From: Streptomyces sp. 378
Lineage (GTDB): Bacteria; Actinomycetota; Actinomycetes; Streptomycetales; Streptomycetaceae
DNA: 64,000 nt
Assembly (NCBI RefSeq): GCF_030124145.1
Contig: NZ_JASKMS010000007.1
Location: forward strand, 1 to 64,000
Reading direction: 5' to 3'
Under the pieces are notes generated by a model, which saw nothing but the letters and a program-made list of their open reading frames with translations, did no database searches and had not been told where the DNA came from. The position numbers and the translations under genes were made by a program. Below, in pieces: positions 1 through 8,369 of this stretch (its first letter is position 1; every line of letters begins with the position of its first letter).

Positions 1-13
1 CGCCGCACCGCGC

Positions 14-90
14 GAAAGCCCGAGTAGCTCCGCTACGAGGGCTTCCACGCGGCACTCCCCCAAGCTCTTCGAGCAGGGGGGACCCCCAGA
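14..90. repeat. Intergenic palindromic repeats
   Basis: There are two stem-loop-forming sequences. The first pairs about 14-28 with 32-46 around a TCC loop. The second (about 53-90) has the form CCCCCAAGCTC...GAGCAGGGGGGACCCCC, which I recognise as a palindromic repeat common between Streptomyces genes. A related copy lies inside an ABC transporter gene at 8938-8980. No gene is visible in 1-140. Confidence 0.6.
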
Positions 91-140
91 GCACGCACCG
101 AACGCCGCTCCTTCTCCCACGGAGATCCATCAGAAGGGGC

Positions 141-677
141 CTAGGCCGGCTCGTCACCTCGCGTCGCCAGGTTCCGCAGGACGGTGCCACAGCGGCGCGC
201 GTACGCGTGCTGCAAGCCCCTGGTCGCGGGGCCGCCCGCCTTCGCGTACCACTTCGCCGCACGGCTGAAGGCGTTCACCGTCAGCCAGACGGTGCCGTCG
301 CCCGTGCGGTCGACCACGAAGGACTCCTCGCCGGTCTCGGGGTGGCCGGGCAGCGTGCCGTAGGCCCAGCCCGCCCGGCGGGGTTCCTCGACCGTCCAGA
401 CCACGCGGCAGGGGGCCTTGATCATGCCGGCCAGGGTGACGGTGACGTCGACACCGGGGGCGGCTCGCTCCGCGCCCGCGTCGAGGCCCACGCCCATCGC
501 GCGGTGCATCTCCCAGGTGAGGACCGCCTGCGCGGCCCGGCGGAAGACCTCCTCGCCCTCGCCGAGGCGGGTGCGGACGGTCATGAGGTGGAAACCCGGC
601 GGGCAGAAGCCCTGATCGCGGGTGGCGCCGACATCGGCGTAGGTGAAGTCCTTCGGATCCGGATAAGACACGGTCAC
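141..677 (-). CDS. DUF1990 family protein
   Basis: This is a 178-residue cytosolic protein with no signal peptide or membrane segment. The early YPDPKDFTYADVGAT stretch, the central PCRVVWTVEEP and the late GEESFVVDR / VWLTVNAFSR segments match the DUF1990 family (SRPBCC-like fold, function unknown). The frame stays open to a TTG at 680. I placed the start at the GTG at 677, but a GTG at 671 is equally possible because no clear ribosome binding site is seen. It lies downstream of, and in the same direction as, the M4 protease gene, but a hairpin at 689-721 separates them, so it is probably transcribed separately. Confidence 0.8.
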   Translation of the reverse strand: MTVSYPDPKDFTYADVGATRDQGFCPPGFHLMTVRTRLGEGEEVFRRAAQAVLTWEMHRAMGVGLDAGAERAAPGVDVTVTLAGMIKAPCRVVWTVEEPRRAGWAYGTLPGHPETGEESFVVDRTGDGTVWLTVNAFSRAAKWYAKAGGPATRGLQHAYARRCGTVLRNLATRGDEPA

Positions 678-688
678 CAAGAGTAGGA

Positions 689-721
689 CGGTACCCGGAC
701 CGGACCGCGTCCCGGGTACCG
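689..721 (-). terminator. Hairpin after M4 protease gene
   Basis: A perfect 10-bp stem (CGGTACCCGG at 689-698 with CCGGGTACCG at 712-721) lies just past the stop of the leftward protease gene. It has no U-tract, as is usual for Streptomyces terminators. Confidence 0.6.
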
Positions 722-739
722 CCCGTGGTCGTGCTTCGG

Positions 740-2386
740 TCAGCCGACGTTCACGGCCGACCAGGCGGACGCGACCGCCTTGTACTCGGTGCTGGAGGCG
801 CCGTACAGCGCCGAGGCCGCGTTCAGGGTCGCCGTACGGGCCTGCGCGTACTTGGTCGTCGACGTCATGTACGTCGTCAGCGCCTTGTACCAGATCTGCA
901 GCGCCTTGGTGCGGCCGATGCCGGTGACCGTGGAGCCGTTGGACGTGGGCGAGTTGTAGGTGACGCCGTTGATCGTCTTGGAGCCGCTGCCCTCGGACAG
1001 CAGGTAGAAGAAGTGGTTGGCGGGGCCCGAGGAGTAGTGGACGTCCAGGCTGCCGAGGCCGGCGGACCAGGCGTCGGCGGAGTCGCCGTCCTTGCTGGGC
1101 TTGTCCATGTAGCGCAGCGGCGTGCCGTCACCGTTGATGTCGATCTTCTCGCCGATGAGGTAGTCGCCGACGTCGGAGGGGTTGTTCGCGTAGAACTCCG
1201 CGCCCGCGGCGAAGATGTCGCTGGTCGCCTCGTTCAGGCCGCCGGACTCGCCGCTGTAGTTGAGGCGCGCCGTGGCCGACGTCAGGCCGTGGCTCATCTC
1301 GTGGGCGGCCACGTCGAGCGAGGTCAGCGGGTGGGTGTTGCCCGAGCCGTCGCCGTAGGTCATGCAGAAGCAGCCGTCCGACCAGAAGGCGTTGTTGAAG
1401 TTGTTGCCGTAGTGGACGCGCGAGTAGGCGGCCTTGCCGTCGTTGCGGATGCCGTTGCGGCCGAAGGTGTTCTTGTAGAAGTCCCAGGTCGCCTGGGCGC
1501 CGTAGTGGGCGTCGGCGGCGGCGGTCTCCAGGTTGGAGGGGTTGCCGTTGCCCCAGATGTCGTCGGAGCCGGAGAAGAGGGTGCCGGTGCCGGAGGTGCC
1601 GCGGTTGAGGTTGTACGTCTTGCTGCCGCCGCGTGTGGCGTCCGACAGGGTGTAGGACGACCCGGACTTCGTGGTGCCGAGGGTGACCTGGCCGCTGTAC
1701 GTGGTGTTGCCGGTGCCGGTCTCGATGCCCTGGTACTCGTAGAGCTTCTTGCCGGTGGCGGCGTCGGTGACGACGTGCAGCTCGTTCGGGGTGCCGTCCT
1801 CCTGGAGGCCGCCGACGACGGTCTCGTAGGCGAGGACCGGCGTGCCGCTCGCCGCCCAGATCACCTTGCGGGGAGCGGAGTTCGCCGCGGTCTTGGCCGA
1901 ACCGGCCGCCTTGGCGAGGGTCACGGCCTGCTTCTCCGCCTTGGCGGCGGTGACCGCGGGCTTGAGCGAGGCGACCTTCAGCGCCGCCGTGGTGGCTCTG
2001 GTGACGCCCCTGGCCGCGCCGGACTTCGACTCGTGCACCACGAGGTCGCCGCCGAGGACCGGCAGGCCCGCGTAGGTGCGCTCGTAGCGGGTGTGGACCG
2101 AGCCGTCGGCGTCCTTCACGACGTCCTTGACGACCAGCTTCTCCTGGGCGCCGAGGCCTATCTCGTCGGCGGTCCGCGTGGCGTCCGCCTGCTGCTCCTG
2201 GATGAGCGCCGTGCGGGCGGGCGCCGAGAGCAGCACGGGGGCGGCGCCGAGGGCCGGCTTGTTCGCGGAGTCCGCGGCGACGCTGCTGCCGGACGTCAGC
2301 GCGGTGGTGAGCAGGGCGCCCGCGGCGACGGCGGTGGCGATGGCGAGCGTGGCGCGCTTTTTACGCGCGTAGACAGGGGTGGACAC
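740..2386 (-). CDS. Secreted M4 (thermolysin-type) neutral metalloprotease
   Basis: A 548-residue secreted zinc endopeptidase precursor. The N-terminus is a signal peptide (basic YARKKR, then a hydrophobic Ala/Leu stretch ending near SSVAADS). It is followed by an FTP/PepSY-type propeptide to about residue 200 that would inhibit and chaperone folding, then the M4 catalytic domain. The zinc motif is HEMSH (His362, Glu363, His366), with the third ligand in GGLNEATSD (Glu386). The GTG start at 2386 has a strong GAGGAG ribosome binding site six bases upstream. It is a close paralog of the next gene (2584-4647) but lacks that protein's C-terminal P domain. It is probably an extracellular protein-degrading enzyme. 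Confidence 0.93.
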   Translation of the reverse strand: MSTPVYARKKRATLAIATAVAAGALLTTALTSGSSVAADSANKPALGAAPVLLSAPARTALIQEQQADATRTADEIGLGAQEKLVVKDVVKDADGSVHTRYERTYAGLPVLGGDLVVHESKSGAARGVTRATTAALKVASLKPAVTAAKAEKQAVTLAKAAGSAKTAANSAPRKVIWAASGTPVLAYETVVGGLQEDGTPNELHVVTDAATGKKLYEYQGIETGTGNTTYSGQVTLGTTKSGSSYTLSDATRGGSKTYNLNRGTSGTGTLFSGSDDIWGNGNPSNLETAAADAHYGAQATWDFYKNTFGRNGIRNDGKAAYSRVHYGNNFNNAFWSDGCFCMTYGDGSGNTHPLTSLDVAAHEMSHGLTSATARLNYSGESGGLNEATSDIFAAGAEFYANNPSDVGDYLIGEKIDINGDGTPLRYMDKPSKDGDSADAWSAGLGSLDVHYSSGPANHFFYLLSEGSGSKTINGVTYNSPTSNGSTVTGIGRTKALQIWYKALTTYMTSTTKYAQARTATLNAASALYGASSTEYKAVASAWSAVNVG

Positions 2387-2532
2387 ACGAGCTCCTCGTT
2401 GTGGGGGGGGGTGCTGCGGTGCTGTGCGGCGTGGGGGAAGAGTGGCACCGAGGGCGCGTACATGTCAGGAGTGGGAGGTGATGTTGGCCAGAAATGGACG
2501 ACCAGATGTACGCGAGGACACGTGAAACGGAC

Positions 2533-2567
2533 GCCGCCCCGGGGGGATTCGAACCCACCGGGGCGGC
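2533..2567 (-). terminator. Hairpin after second M4 protease gene
   Basis: A perfect 10-bp stem (GCCGCCCCGG at 2533-2542 with CCGGGGCGGC at 2558-2567) lies 17 bp past the stop of the leftward gene 2584-4647. The loop happens to contain a TTCGAAT-like string on the minus strand, but no tRNA is present. Confidence 0.7.
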
Positions 2568-2583
2568 ACCCTGACTCAAGGGC

Positions 2584-4647
2584 CTACGGGAATGTCAGCT
2601 TCCAGCTGTTGATGTAGCCGGTGTCGACAGCCGCGTTGTCCTGCACCCGCAGCTTCCACACGCCGTTGGCCACCTCGGAGGAGGCGTTCACCGTGTAGGT
2701 GGTGTCGATGTTGTTCGCGCTGCCGCCGGTGCCGTACCCCTTCAGGGTGTACGCCGTGCCGTCGGGGGCGACCAGTTCCACCTTGAGGTCACCGATGTAG
2801 GTGTGGACGATGTCCACCGCGACCTGGAGGTTGGACGGCGCGTTGCCGGTCCGGCCGGACACGGTGACCGACGAGGTGACCGCCGCGCCCCGGTCCGGGA
2901 TCGCCACATCGGCGGTGTTCTCGAAGGACGTGCCGCCGCCGCCTCCGTCGCCGGGCCGGGTGCCGACGTTGATGCCCGCCCACGCGTGCTGGACCGCCTT
3001 GTACTCGGCGCTGTCCGTGCCGTAGAGCTCACCGGTGGCCGCGAGGGTGCCGGTGCGGGCCCCCGCGTAGTTGGTGGTCGAGGTGAACTTCGTGGTGAGC
3101 GCGCGGAACCAGATCTTCTCCGCCTTGTCCCGGCCGATGCCGGTGACCGGAAGGCCGTCCGAGGTGGGCGAGTTGTAGGTGACACCGTTGATCGTCTTGG
3201 TGCCGCTGCCCTCGGAGAGCAGGTAGAAGAAGTGGTTCGCCGGGCCCGACGAGTAGTGCACGTCGATCGAGCCGATGCCCGAGTACCAGGCGTCCTTGGA
3301 CGCGCCGTCCTTGCTCGGTTTGTCCATGTAGCGCAGCGGCGTGCCGTCGCCGTTGATGTCGATCTCCTCGCCGATGAGGTAGTCACCGACGTCGGAGGAG
3401 TTGTTCGCGTAGAACTCGACCGTCGCTCCGAAGATGTCGGAGGTGGCCTCGTTCAGACCACCGGACTCACCGCTGTAGTTGAGACCGGCGGTGTTCGAGG
3501 TGAGCCCGTGGGTCATCTCGTGCGCGGCCACGTCGATCGACGTCAGCGGGTTGGCGTTGCCCGAGCCGTCGCCGTAGGTCATGCAGAAGCAGCTGTCCGA
3601 CCAGAACGCGTTGACGTAGTTGTTGCCGTAGTGGACCCGGGAGTACGCGCTCACGCCGTCGCCGCGGATGCCGGAGCGGCCGTGCACGTTCTTGTAGTAG
3701 TCCCAGGTCAGCGCCGCGCCGTAGTGTGCGTCGGCCCCCGCGGACTCCAGGTTGGACGGGCTGCCGTTGCCCCACACGTCGTCCGGGCCGGAGAAGAGGG
3801 TGCCGGTGCCGGAGGTGCCGCGGTTGAGGTTGTACGTCTTGTGGTTGCCGCGGGCGCCGTCGGTGAGGTTGTACGTCGACCCGGACTGGGTGGTGGTCAG
3901 GTCGACCGTGCCGGAGTACACCGTGTTGCCGGTGCCGGTCTCGATCGCCTCCCACTCGTACAGCTTCTCGCCGGTGGTGGCGTCGGTGACGACGTGCAGT
4001 TCCTGCGGGGTGCCGTCGTGCTGGAAGCCGCCGACGACCGTCTCGTAGGCCACGACCGGCGTGCCGCTCGCGGCCCAGATCACCTTGCGGGGCTCGCGGT
4101 TGATGTCGGGGTTCTTGGCCTCGTCGGCCTCGCCGGCGGTCAGGGCCTGCTGCCGGGCCTTCGCGGCGGGCACCGCGGTCTTCGTCGTGGCGGGCTTGAC
4201 GGCGGCACGGGTGGCCTTGACGACGGCCGCCGTGGCGTCCGCCTTCGTGCTCTCCACGACCAGGTCGCCGCCGAGGACCGGCAGGCCGTCGTAGGTGCGC
4301 TCGTAGCGCGTGTGCACGGTGCCGTCACGGTCCTTCAGGACGTCCCGGACGACCAGCTTCTCCTTGGCGCCGAGGCCCAGGTCGCGGGCCGTCCGCGCCT
4401 TGCCGGCCTCGGCCTCGCGGATCAGCGCGGCGCGCTGCGCGGGGCTGAGCTTGACCGATTCCGAGCCGGGGATCGCCTTGCTCGCGGCCGACGGTGCCTT
4501 CTCCGGGGCTGCGGTGGCGGTGCCGCTCTGGACGGCTGCGGCGATCAGCGCGGCGACGCCGGCGAGGGCCACGGCCGCGGTGCGACGGGTGGTGTGCGGA
4601 GTGCGTCTGTGGGAGGTGCCTCTGCGCGCGGAACTGCTTCTCAACAC
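2584..4647 (-). CDS. Secreted M4 metalloprotease with C-terminal P domain
   Basis: A 687-residue paralog of the neighbouring protease. The order is signal peptide (RRTAAVALAGVAALIAAAV, processing near TATAA), FTP/PepSY propeptide (about 60-215), M4 catalytic domain (about 225-560), a Gly-rich linker (GDGGGGGTSF), then about 115 residues resembling the P/Homo B domain of subtilisin-like proprotein convertases (DLKVELVAPDGT, GVWKLRVQDNA, INSWKLTF). The zinc motif is HEMTH (His376, Glu377, His380) with Glu400 in GGLNEATSD. The GTG start is preceded by AAGGAG at 5-bp spacing. The P domain is usually thought to aid folding or substrate contact. The gene pair looks like a tandem duplication followed by gain or loss of this domain. 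Confidence 0.93.
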   Translation of the reverse strand: MLRSSSARRGTSHRRTPHTTRRTAAVALAGVAALIAAAVQSGTATAAPEKAPSAASKAIPGSESVKLSPAQRAALIREAEAGKARTARDLGLGAKEKLVVRDVLKDRDGTVHTRYERTYDGLPVLGGDLVVESTKADATAAVVKATRAAVKPATTKTAVPAAKARQQALTAGEADEAKNPDINREPRKVIWAASGTPVVAYETVVGGFQHDGTPQELHVVTDATTGEKLYEWEAIETGTGNTVYSGTVDLTTTQSGSTYNLTDGARGNHKTYNLNRGTSGTGTLFSGPDDVWGNGSPSNLESAGADAHYGAALTWDYYKNVHGRSGIRGDGVSAYSRVHYGNNYVNAFWSDSCFCMTYGDGSGNANPLTSIDVAAHEMTHGLTSNTAGLNYSGESGGLNEATSDIFGATVEFYANNSSDVGDYLIGEEIDINGDGTPLRYMDKPSKDGASKDAWYSGIGSIDVHYSSGPANHFFYLLSEGSGTKTINGVTYNSPTSDGLPVTGIGRDKAEKIWFRALTTKFTSTTNYAGARTGTLAATGELYGTDSAEYKAVQHAWAGINVGTRPGDGGGGGTSFENTADVAIPDRGAAVTSSVTVSGRTGNAPSNLQVAVDIVHTYIGDLKVELVAPDGTAYTLKGYGTGGSANNIDTTYTVNASSEVANGVWKLRVQDNAAVDTGYINSWKLTFP

Positions 4648-4814
4648 GGACTCCTTCTGCGGGACCGGGGGTCGCCCGGCCTGGGGAGGTGGAGGTGTTG
4701 CTGTGGGGTTCCTGTGGAGCAGTCGTGGGAAGCGTGGCAGGGGAGCGCGCTTTCTGTCAGGACCGCGTCAAAACTATGGCCGGAAACGGTTCGTTGTCCG
4801 GAAGTTCATGTTCG

Positions 4815-6587
4815 CTATGCGGACGCTTGGTCGTCCCCGGGCAGCTCCCCGTGCCAGGAGTGCCACAGCGCCGCATAGGCCCCGCCGGCCGCCACCAGCT
4901 CGTCGTGCGTGCCGAGTTCGGTCAGCCGGCCGTCCTCCATCACCGCCACCCGGTCGGCGTCGTGCGCGGTGTGCAGCCGGTGCGCGACGGCGATGACCGT
5001 GCGCCCTTCGAGGACGGCGGCCAGGGCCCGCTCGGTGTGCCGGGCGGTCGTCGGGTCGAGCAGCGCGGTCGCCTCGTCGAGGATCAGCGTGTGCGGGTCC
5101 GCCAGCACGACCCGGGCCAAAGCGAGTTGCTGGGCCTGCGAGCCGTCGGTCCGGCAACCGCCCTGGCCCAGCGGGGTGTCCAGCCCCTGCGGCAGCCCCC
5201 GCACCCACGCGTCGGCGCCCACCACGGCCAGCGCCTCCCACAACGAGTCGTCGTCCGCGGCCGGTTCGGCCATGCGCAGATTGTCGCGGACCGAGCCGAG
5301 GAACACATGGTGCTCCTGGGAGACCAGGACGACCTGGCGGCGCAGCCGCTCCGGCCCCAGTCCGACGACCGGCACACCGCCGACCGTGACCGAGCCGGAG
5401 GTCGGCGCGTCGACGCCCGCCATCAGCCGGCTCAGCGTGGTCTTGCCGGCACCGGACGGCCCGACGACGGCCAGCCGCTCCCCGGGCCGCACCGTCAGGT
5501 CGACGCCGCGCAACACCTCCACGCCCCCCTCGTACGCGTAGCGCACCCCGGTGACGTCGATGCGGTCACCGTCCGGATCCGGACCGTCGCCCTCACCGGC
5601 CACCCGCGGCGCCCGGGCCAGCCCCTCCACCCGGGCGAAGGAGGCGCCGCCGGACTGGAGTTGCTCGATCCGTACCAGGACCTCGTCCAGGGGCGCGCTC
5701 AGCTGGTGCAGATACAGCGCCGCCGCCACCACCGCTCCGAGGCTCATCGAGCCGGACGCGTGCAGCGCACCGCCGATCACCAGCACTCCGGCCACCGGGA
5801 GGACGTACGACGTCTCCATCACCGGGAAGAGCACCGAACGCAGGAAGAGGGTGTGGTAGCGGGCGCGGCGGGAGGTCTCCAGGGCGTCCCGGCTCGCGGC
5901 CGTGCGCTGCTTCTGGAGCCCGAAGGTCTCCACCGTGCGTGCCCCGGCCGCCGTCGAGGCCACGATCTCCGCCACGTCCGACGTGGCGGCGCCCTCGGCG
6001 AGGTAACCGTCCCGGGCTCGTCGCAGATACCAGCGCAAGACGATCCAGATCGGCGTCAGCGCCAGCACCGCGAGGACGCCGAGCAGGGGGTGCATCAGGA
6101 AGACCGCGCCGATCAGGAACAGTGCCTGCACCAGGTTGACCAGCAGGACGGGGCCCGCGTCCCGCAGGGTGTTGCCGACCGTCGTCACGTCCGCCGTCCC
6201 GCGTGCCGTCACGTCACCGGTGCCGGCTCGCTCCACCACCGACGCGGGCAGCGTCAGCGCTCGGTCCACGAACCGTTCCCGCACCCGGGCCAGGGTCCGC
6301 TCCCCGAATCGATGTCCCACGTACCGGGCCCACCGCGCCAGCAGTACCTGTGACAGGACGCTCAGCAGCAGGAGCAGGGCCAGCCGGTCCACGGCGGCCG
6401 TCCCGTGCCCGGCCTGCACCTCGTCGATCATCCGGCCCAGCAGCCACGGACCGGCCAGCCCCGCCGCGGCCGCGAGCGCGTTCAGGCCCAGGACGACACC
6501 GAAGGCGCGGGCGTCGGCCCGTACGAGAACCAGCAGGGCGCGCCGAATGTCGGCCCGTTCAGCGACCGGCAGGTGTGCCTGGCTCAT
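4815..6587 (-). CDS. ABC exporter half-transporter (active-ATPase partner)
   Basis: A 590-residue half-transporter with an N-terminal six-helix membrane domain (residues about 20-310) and a C-terminal ATPase domain. Walker A (GPSGAGKTTL, near residue 370), Walker B (LILDEATALLD, near 497) and the H-loop (IAVAHRLHT) are intact. The usual LSGGQ signature is replaced by TDGSQ. The ATG at 6587 overlaps the upstream stop in an ATGA junction, which fixes the start although the frame stays open much further. It pairs with the upstream gene, whose Walker motifs are degenerate but whose LSGGQ is intact, so the heterodimer would keep one hydrolytic site. The substrate is unknown; the family includes multidrug and peptide exporters. 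Confidence 0.9.
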   Translation of the reverse strand: MSQAHLPVAERADIRRALLVLVRADARAFGVVLGLNALAAAAGLAGPWLLGRMIDEVQAGHGTAAVDRLALLLLLSVLSQVLLARWARYVGHRFGERTLARVRERFVDRALTLPASVVERAGTGDVTARGTADVTTVGNTLRDAGPVLLVNLVQALFLIGAVFLMHPLLGVLAVLALTPIWIVLRWYLRRARDGYLAEGAATSDVAEIVASTAAGARTVETFGLQKQRTAASRDALETSRRARYHTLFLRSVLFPVMETSYVLPVAGVLVIGGALHASGSMSLGAVVAAALYLHQLSAPLDEVLVRIEQLQSGGASFARVEGLARAPRVAGEGDGPDPDGDRIDVTGVRYAYEGGVEVLRGVDLTVRPGERLAVVGPSGAGKTTLSRLMAGVDAPTSGSVTVGGVPVVGLGPERLRRQVVLVSQEHHVFLGSVRDNLRMAEPAADDDSLWEALAVVGADAWVRGLPQGLDTPLGQGGCRTDGSQAQQLALARVVLADPHTLILDEATALLDPTTARHTERALAAVLEGRTVIAVAHRLHTAHDADRVAVMEDGRLTELGTHDELVAAGGAYAALWHSWHGELPGDDQASA

Positions 6588-8347
6588 CCCAGGGCCTCCT
6601 CGGCGTCCCTCGCGACGAGGGTGCGGTAGCCGGGGGTGGTGACGAGCAGTTCGTGGTGGGTGCCGGAGGCTTCGACCTTGCCGTCCCTGAGGTAGTGGAC
6701 GGTATCCGTGCGATCCAGGACGAGAGGAGAGGTGGTGGTCACGACGGTGGTGCGGCCTTCCCTCGCTTTCCTCAGCCTGGTGGCGACGGTGGCTTCGGTG
6801 TGGGCGTCCAGGGCCGAGGTGGGCTCTATGGCCAGGAGGATCTCCGGGTCGGTCAGGAGGGCTCTGGCCAGGCGGATGCGCTGGCGCTGGCCGCCGCTGA
6901 GGTTGCGGGCCTGAGCGTCCATGAGGGTGTCCAGGCCGTGAGGAAGGGCTTGGACGATGTCCTCCGCCGCGGCTGTGTGGAGCGCCTTCCGCAGTGCCGG
7001 GTGGTCTGGTGGGGTGGCTGCGGGCGCGTTGTGGTGGTCCGCGCAGTTCCCCGCGCCCCCTGGGGACGTGCCCTGTACGCCCAGCATGTGGGAGAGGGCG
7101 CCCGCGAACAGGTCCGCCTCGTGGTCGGACACCAGAATGCGCGACCGGATCTGGTTCAGGGCGATGTCGTCCAGGCGTGTGTCTCCCCATGTCACGCTCG
7201 ACGGGACGAAACGGCCCAGGCGGTCCACGACGGTGGTCGCGTCCGCGGAGTGTTCCGCGACCAAGGCCGTCAGGCGCCCCGGCAGGATGCGTACGCCCGA
7301 TTCGGGGTCGTACAGAGCGGACGGTTCGGACGGGGCGTCCAGGGTCCCCGAGCCGGCCATCGGTTCCAGGCGCAGGAAGCGTACGACCCGGCGTGCGCAC
7401 ACCAGGCCGCGGCTGATCTGGTAGCCGCACTCGACCAGGAAGGCCACCGGCCACACCAGCACGGCGACATAGCCGTAGACGGACACCAACTGGCCCACGG
7501 TGATGCCGCCCTGCGCGGCGAGCCGGGCCGCCAGCCAGGTCACCACCGCGAGGAACAGGGTCGGCAGCCCGACCCCGAGCGCCTGCACCCAGCTGGTCAC
7601 CGCCCCCACCCGGTACCCCTGCTCACGCAGGCGGCGTGAGTCCTGCAGGAAGGCGTCCGCCACCAGCTGCTTGCCGCCCAGACCGGCGAGGACCCGCAGC
7701 CCCCCTGCCAGATCACCGATGCGCGCCGTCAGCACGCCCTGCCGCGCACGGTACTCCGCCTCCGACCCCTGCAACCGGCCGAGCAGCGGCCCCATCACCA
7801 GGGCGAGCACCGGAATGCCGAGCAGCACGATCAAGGCAACGAAGCCCGAGACCGACACCAGCAGCAGGGCGATCACCAGATAGCCCAGGACCGCGCCGAC
7901 CCCGGGCCCCACCACGGTCAGCGACTGGCTGACCGTCTGCACGTCGCTGACGCCGATGGTGACGACCTCCCCGGCGCCCGCTTGCCGCCGCAGAGAGGCG
8001 CCCAGCCGCACCGCCTGCCCGACGACCACTTTCACCGTGCGGAAGTTGGCGTCCATCCGCACCCGCGTCATGGTGCGGTGCCGCATGATGCTCAGCCAGG
8101 CGTTGAAGGCGCCCACCGCGAAGAGCGCGCCGCTCCACAGGGCCAGCGCCCTCATGTCCCCGGGCTCCAGGCCGTCGTCGATCGCCCGGGACATCAGATA
8201 CGGCGTCGCCGCCAGCAGCACCATCCACACACTGCCGAACATCGCCCCCGCGGCGCACCGCCCCGGCTGCCGGGCGACCAGCCACCACAGGTAGCGGGCG
8301 CCGCTCCGGTCGTCGGGTGTGCCGGGTTCCTCGTACGCGTCGATCAT
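6584..8347 (-). CDS. ABC exporter half-transporter with degenerate ATP site
   Basis: A 587-residue membrane/ATPase fusion. The membrane domain is typical, and [15 protein letters not shown] is intact. Three catalytic elements are lost: the Walker A region reads TALVAEHSADATTV without GxGKST, Walker B reads ILLAIEPTSALD with Ile for the first Asp, and the H-loop His is replaced (VTTTSPL). It should therefore act as the non-hydrolysing partner of the 4815-6587 product. I chose the ATG at 8347 because GAGGGG lies at suitable spacing; a GTG at 8365 is also in frame. Residues about 429-445 are encoded by a normally intergenic palindromic repeat (7013-7061). Confidence 0.88.
   Translation of the reverse strand: MIDAYEEPGTPDDRSGARYLWWLVARQPGRCAAGAMFGSVWMVLLAATPYLMSRAIDDGLEPGDMRALALWSGALFAVGAFNAWLSIMRHRTMTRVRMDANFRTVKVVVGQAVRLGASLRRQAGAGEVVTIGVSDVQTVSQSLTVVGPGVGAVLGYLVIALLLVSVSGFVALIVLLGIPVLALVMGPLLGRLQGSEAEYRARQGVLTARIGDLAGGLRVLAGLGGKQLVADAFLQDSRRLREQGYRVGAVTSWVQALGVGLPTLFLAVVTWLAARLAAQGGITVGQLVSVYGYVAVLVWPVAFLVECGYQISRGLVCARRVVRFLRLEPMAGSGTLDAPSEPSALYDPESGVRILPGRLTALVAEHSADATTVVDRLGRFVPSSVTWGDTRLDDIALNQIRSRILVSDHEADLFAGALSHMLGVQGTSPGGAGNCADHHNAPAATPPDHPALRKALHTAAAEDIVQALPHGLDTLMDAQARNLSGGQRQRIRLARALLTDPEILLAIEPTSALDAHTEATVATRLRKAREGRTTVVTTTSPLVLDRTDTVHYLRDGKVEASGTHHELLVTTPGYRTLVARDAEEALG
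7013..7061 (-). repeat. Streptomyces-type GC-rich repeat inside an ABC gene
   Basis: Read on the minus strand, this contains GGGGGCGCGGGGAACTGCGC followed by a purine/CCAC-rich tail. It is the same repeat type as the intergenic copy at 34096-34142. It keeps the host gene in frame and encodes a Gly/Asn/His/Pro-rich loop (GGAGNCADHHNAPAATPP) between the Q-loop and signature regions of the ATPase domain. Confidence 0.65.
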
Positions 8348-8369
8348 CCGCCCGCCCCTCGCCACCGCT

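Noticed and set aside
2533..2567. A tRNA T-arm-like string (GGTTCGAATCC on the minus strand) with flanking GC stem.
   Set aside because: No acceptor, D or anticodon arm can be folded around it; the 10-bp stem fits a terminator for the adjacent protease gene.
725..4878. Long plus-strand frames opposite the two M4 proteases.
   Set aside because: They are antisense shadows produced by high GC at third positions; their Arg/Gly/Ala/Val-rich products match nothing.
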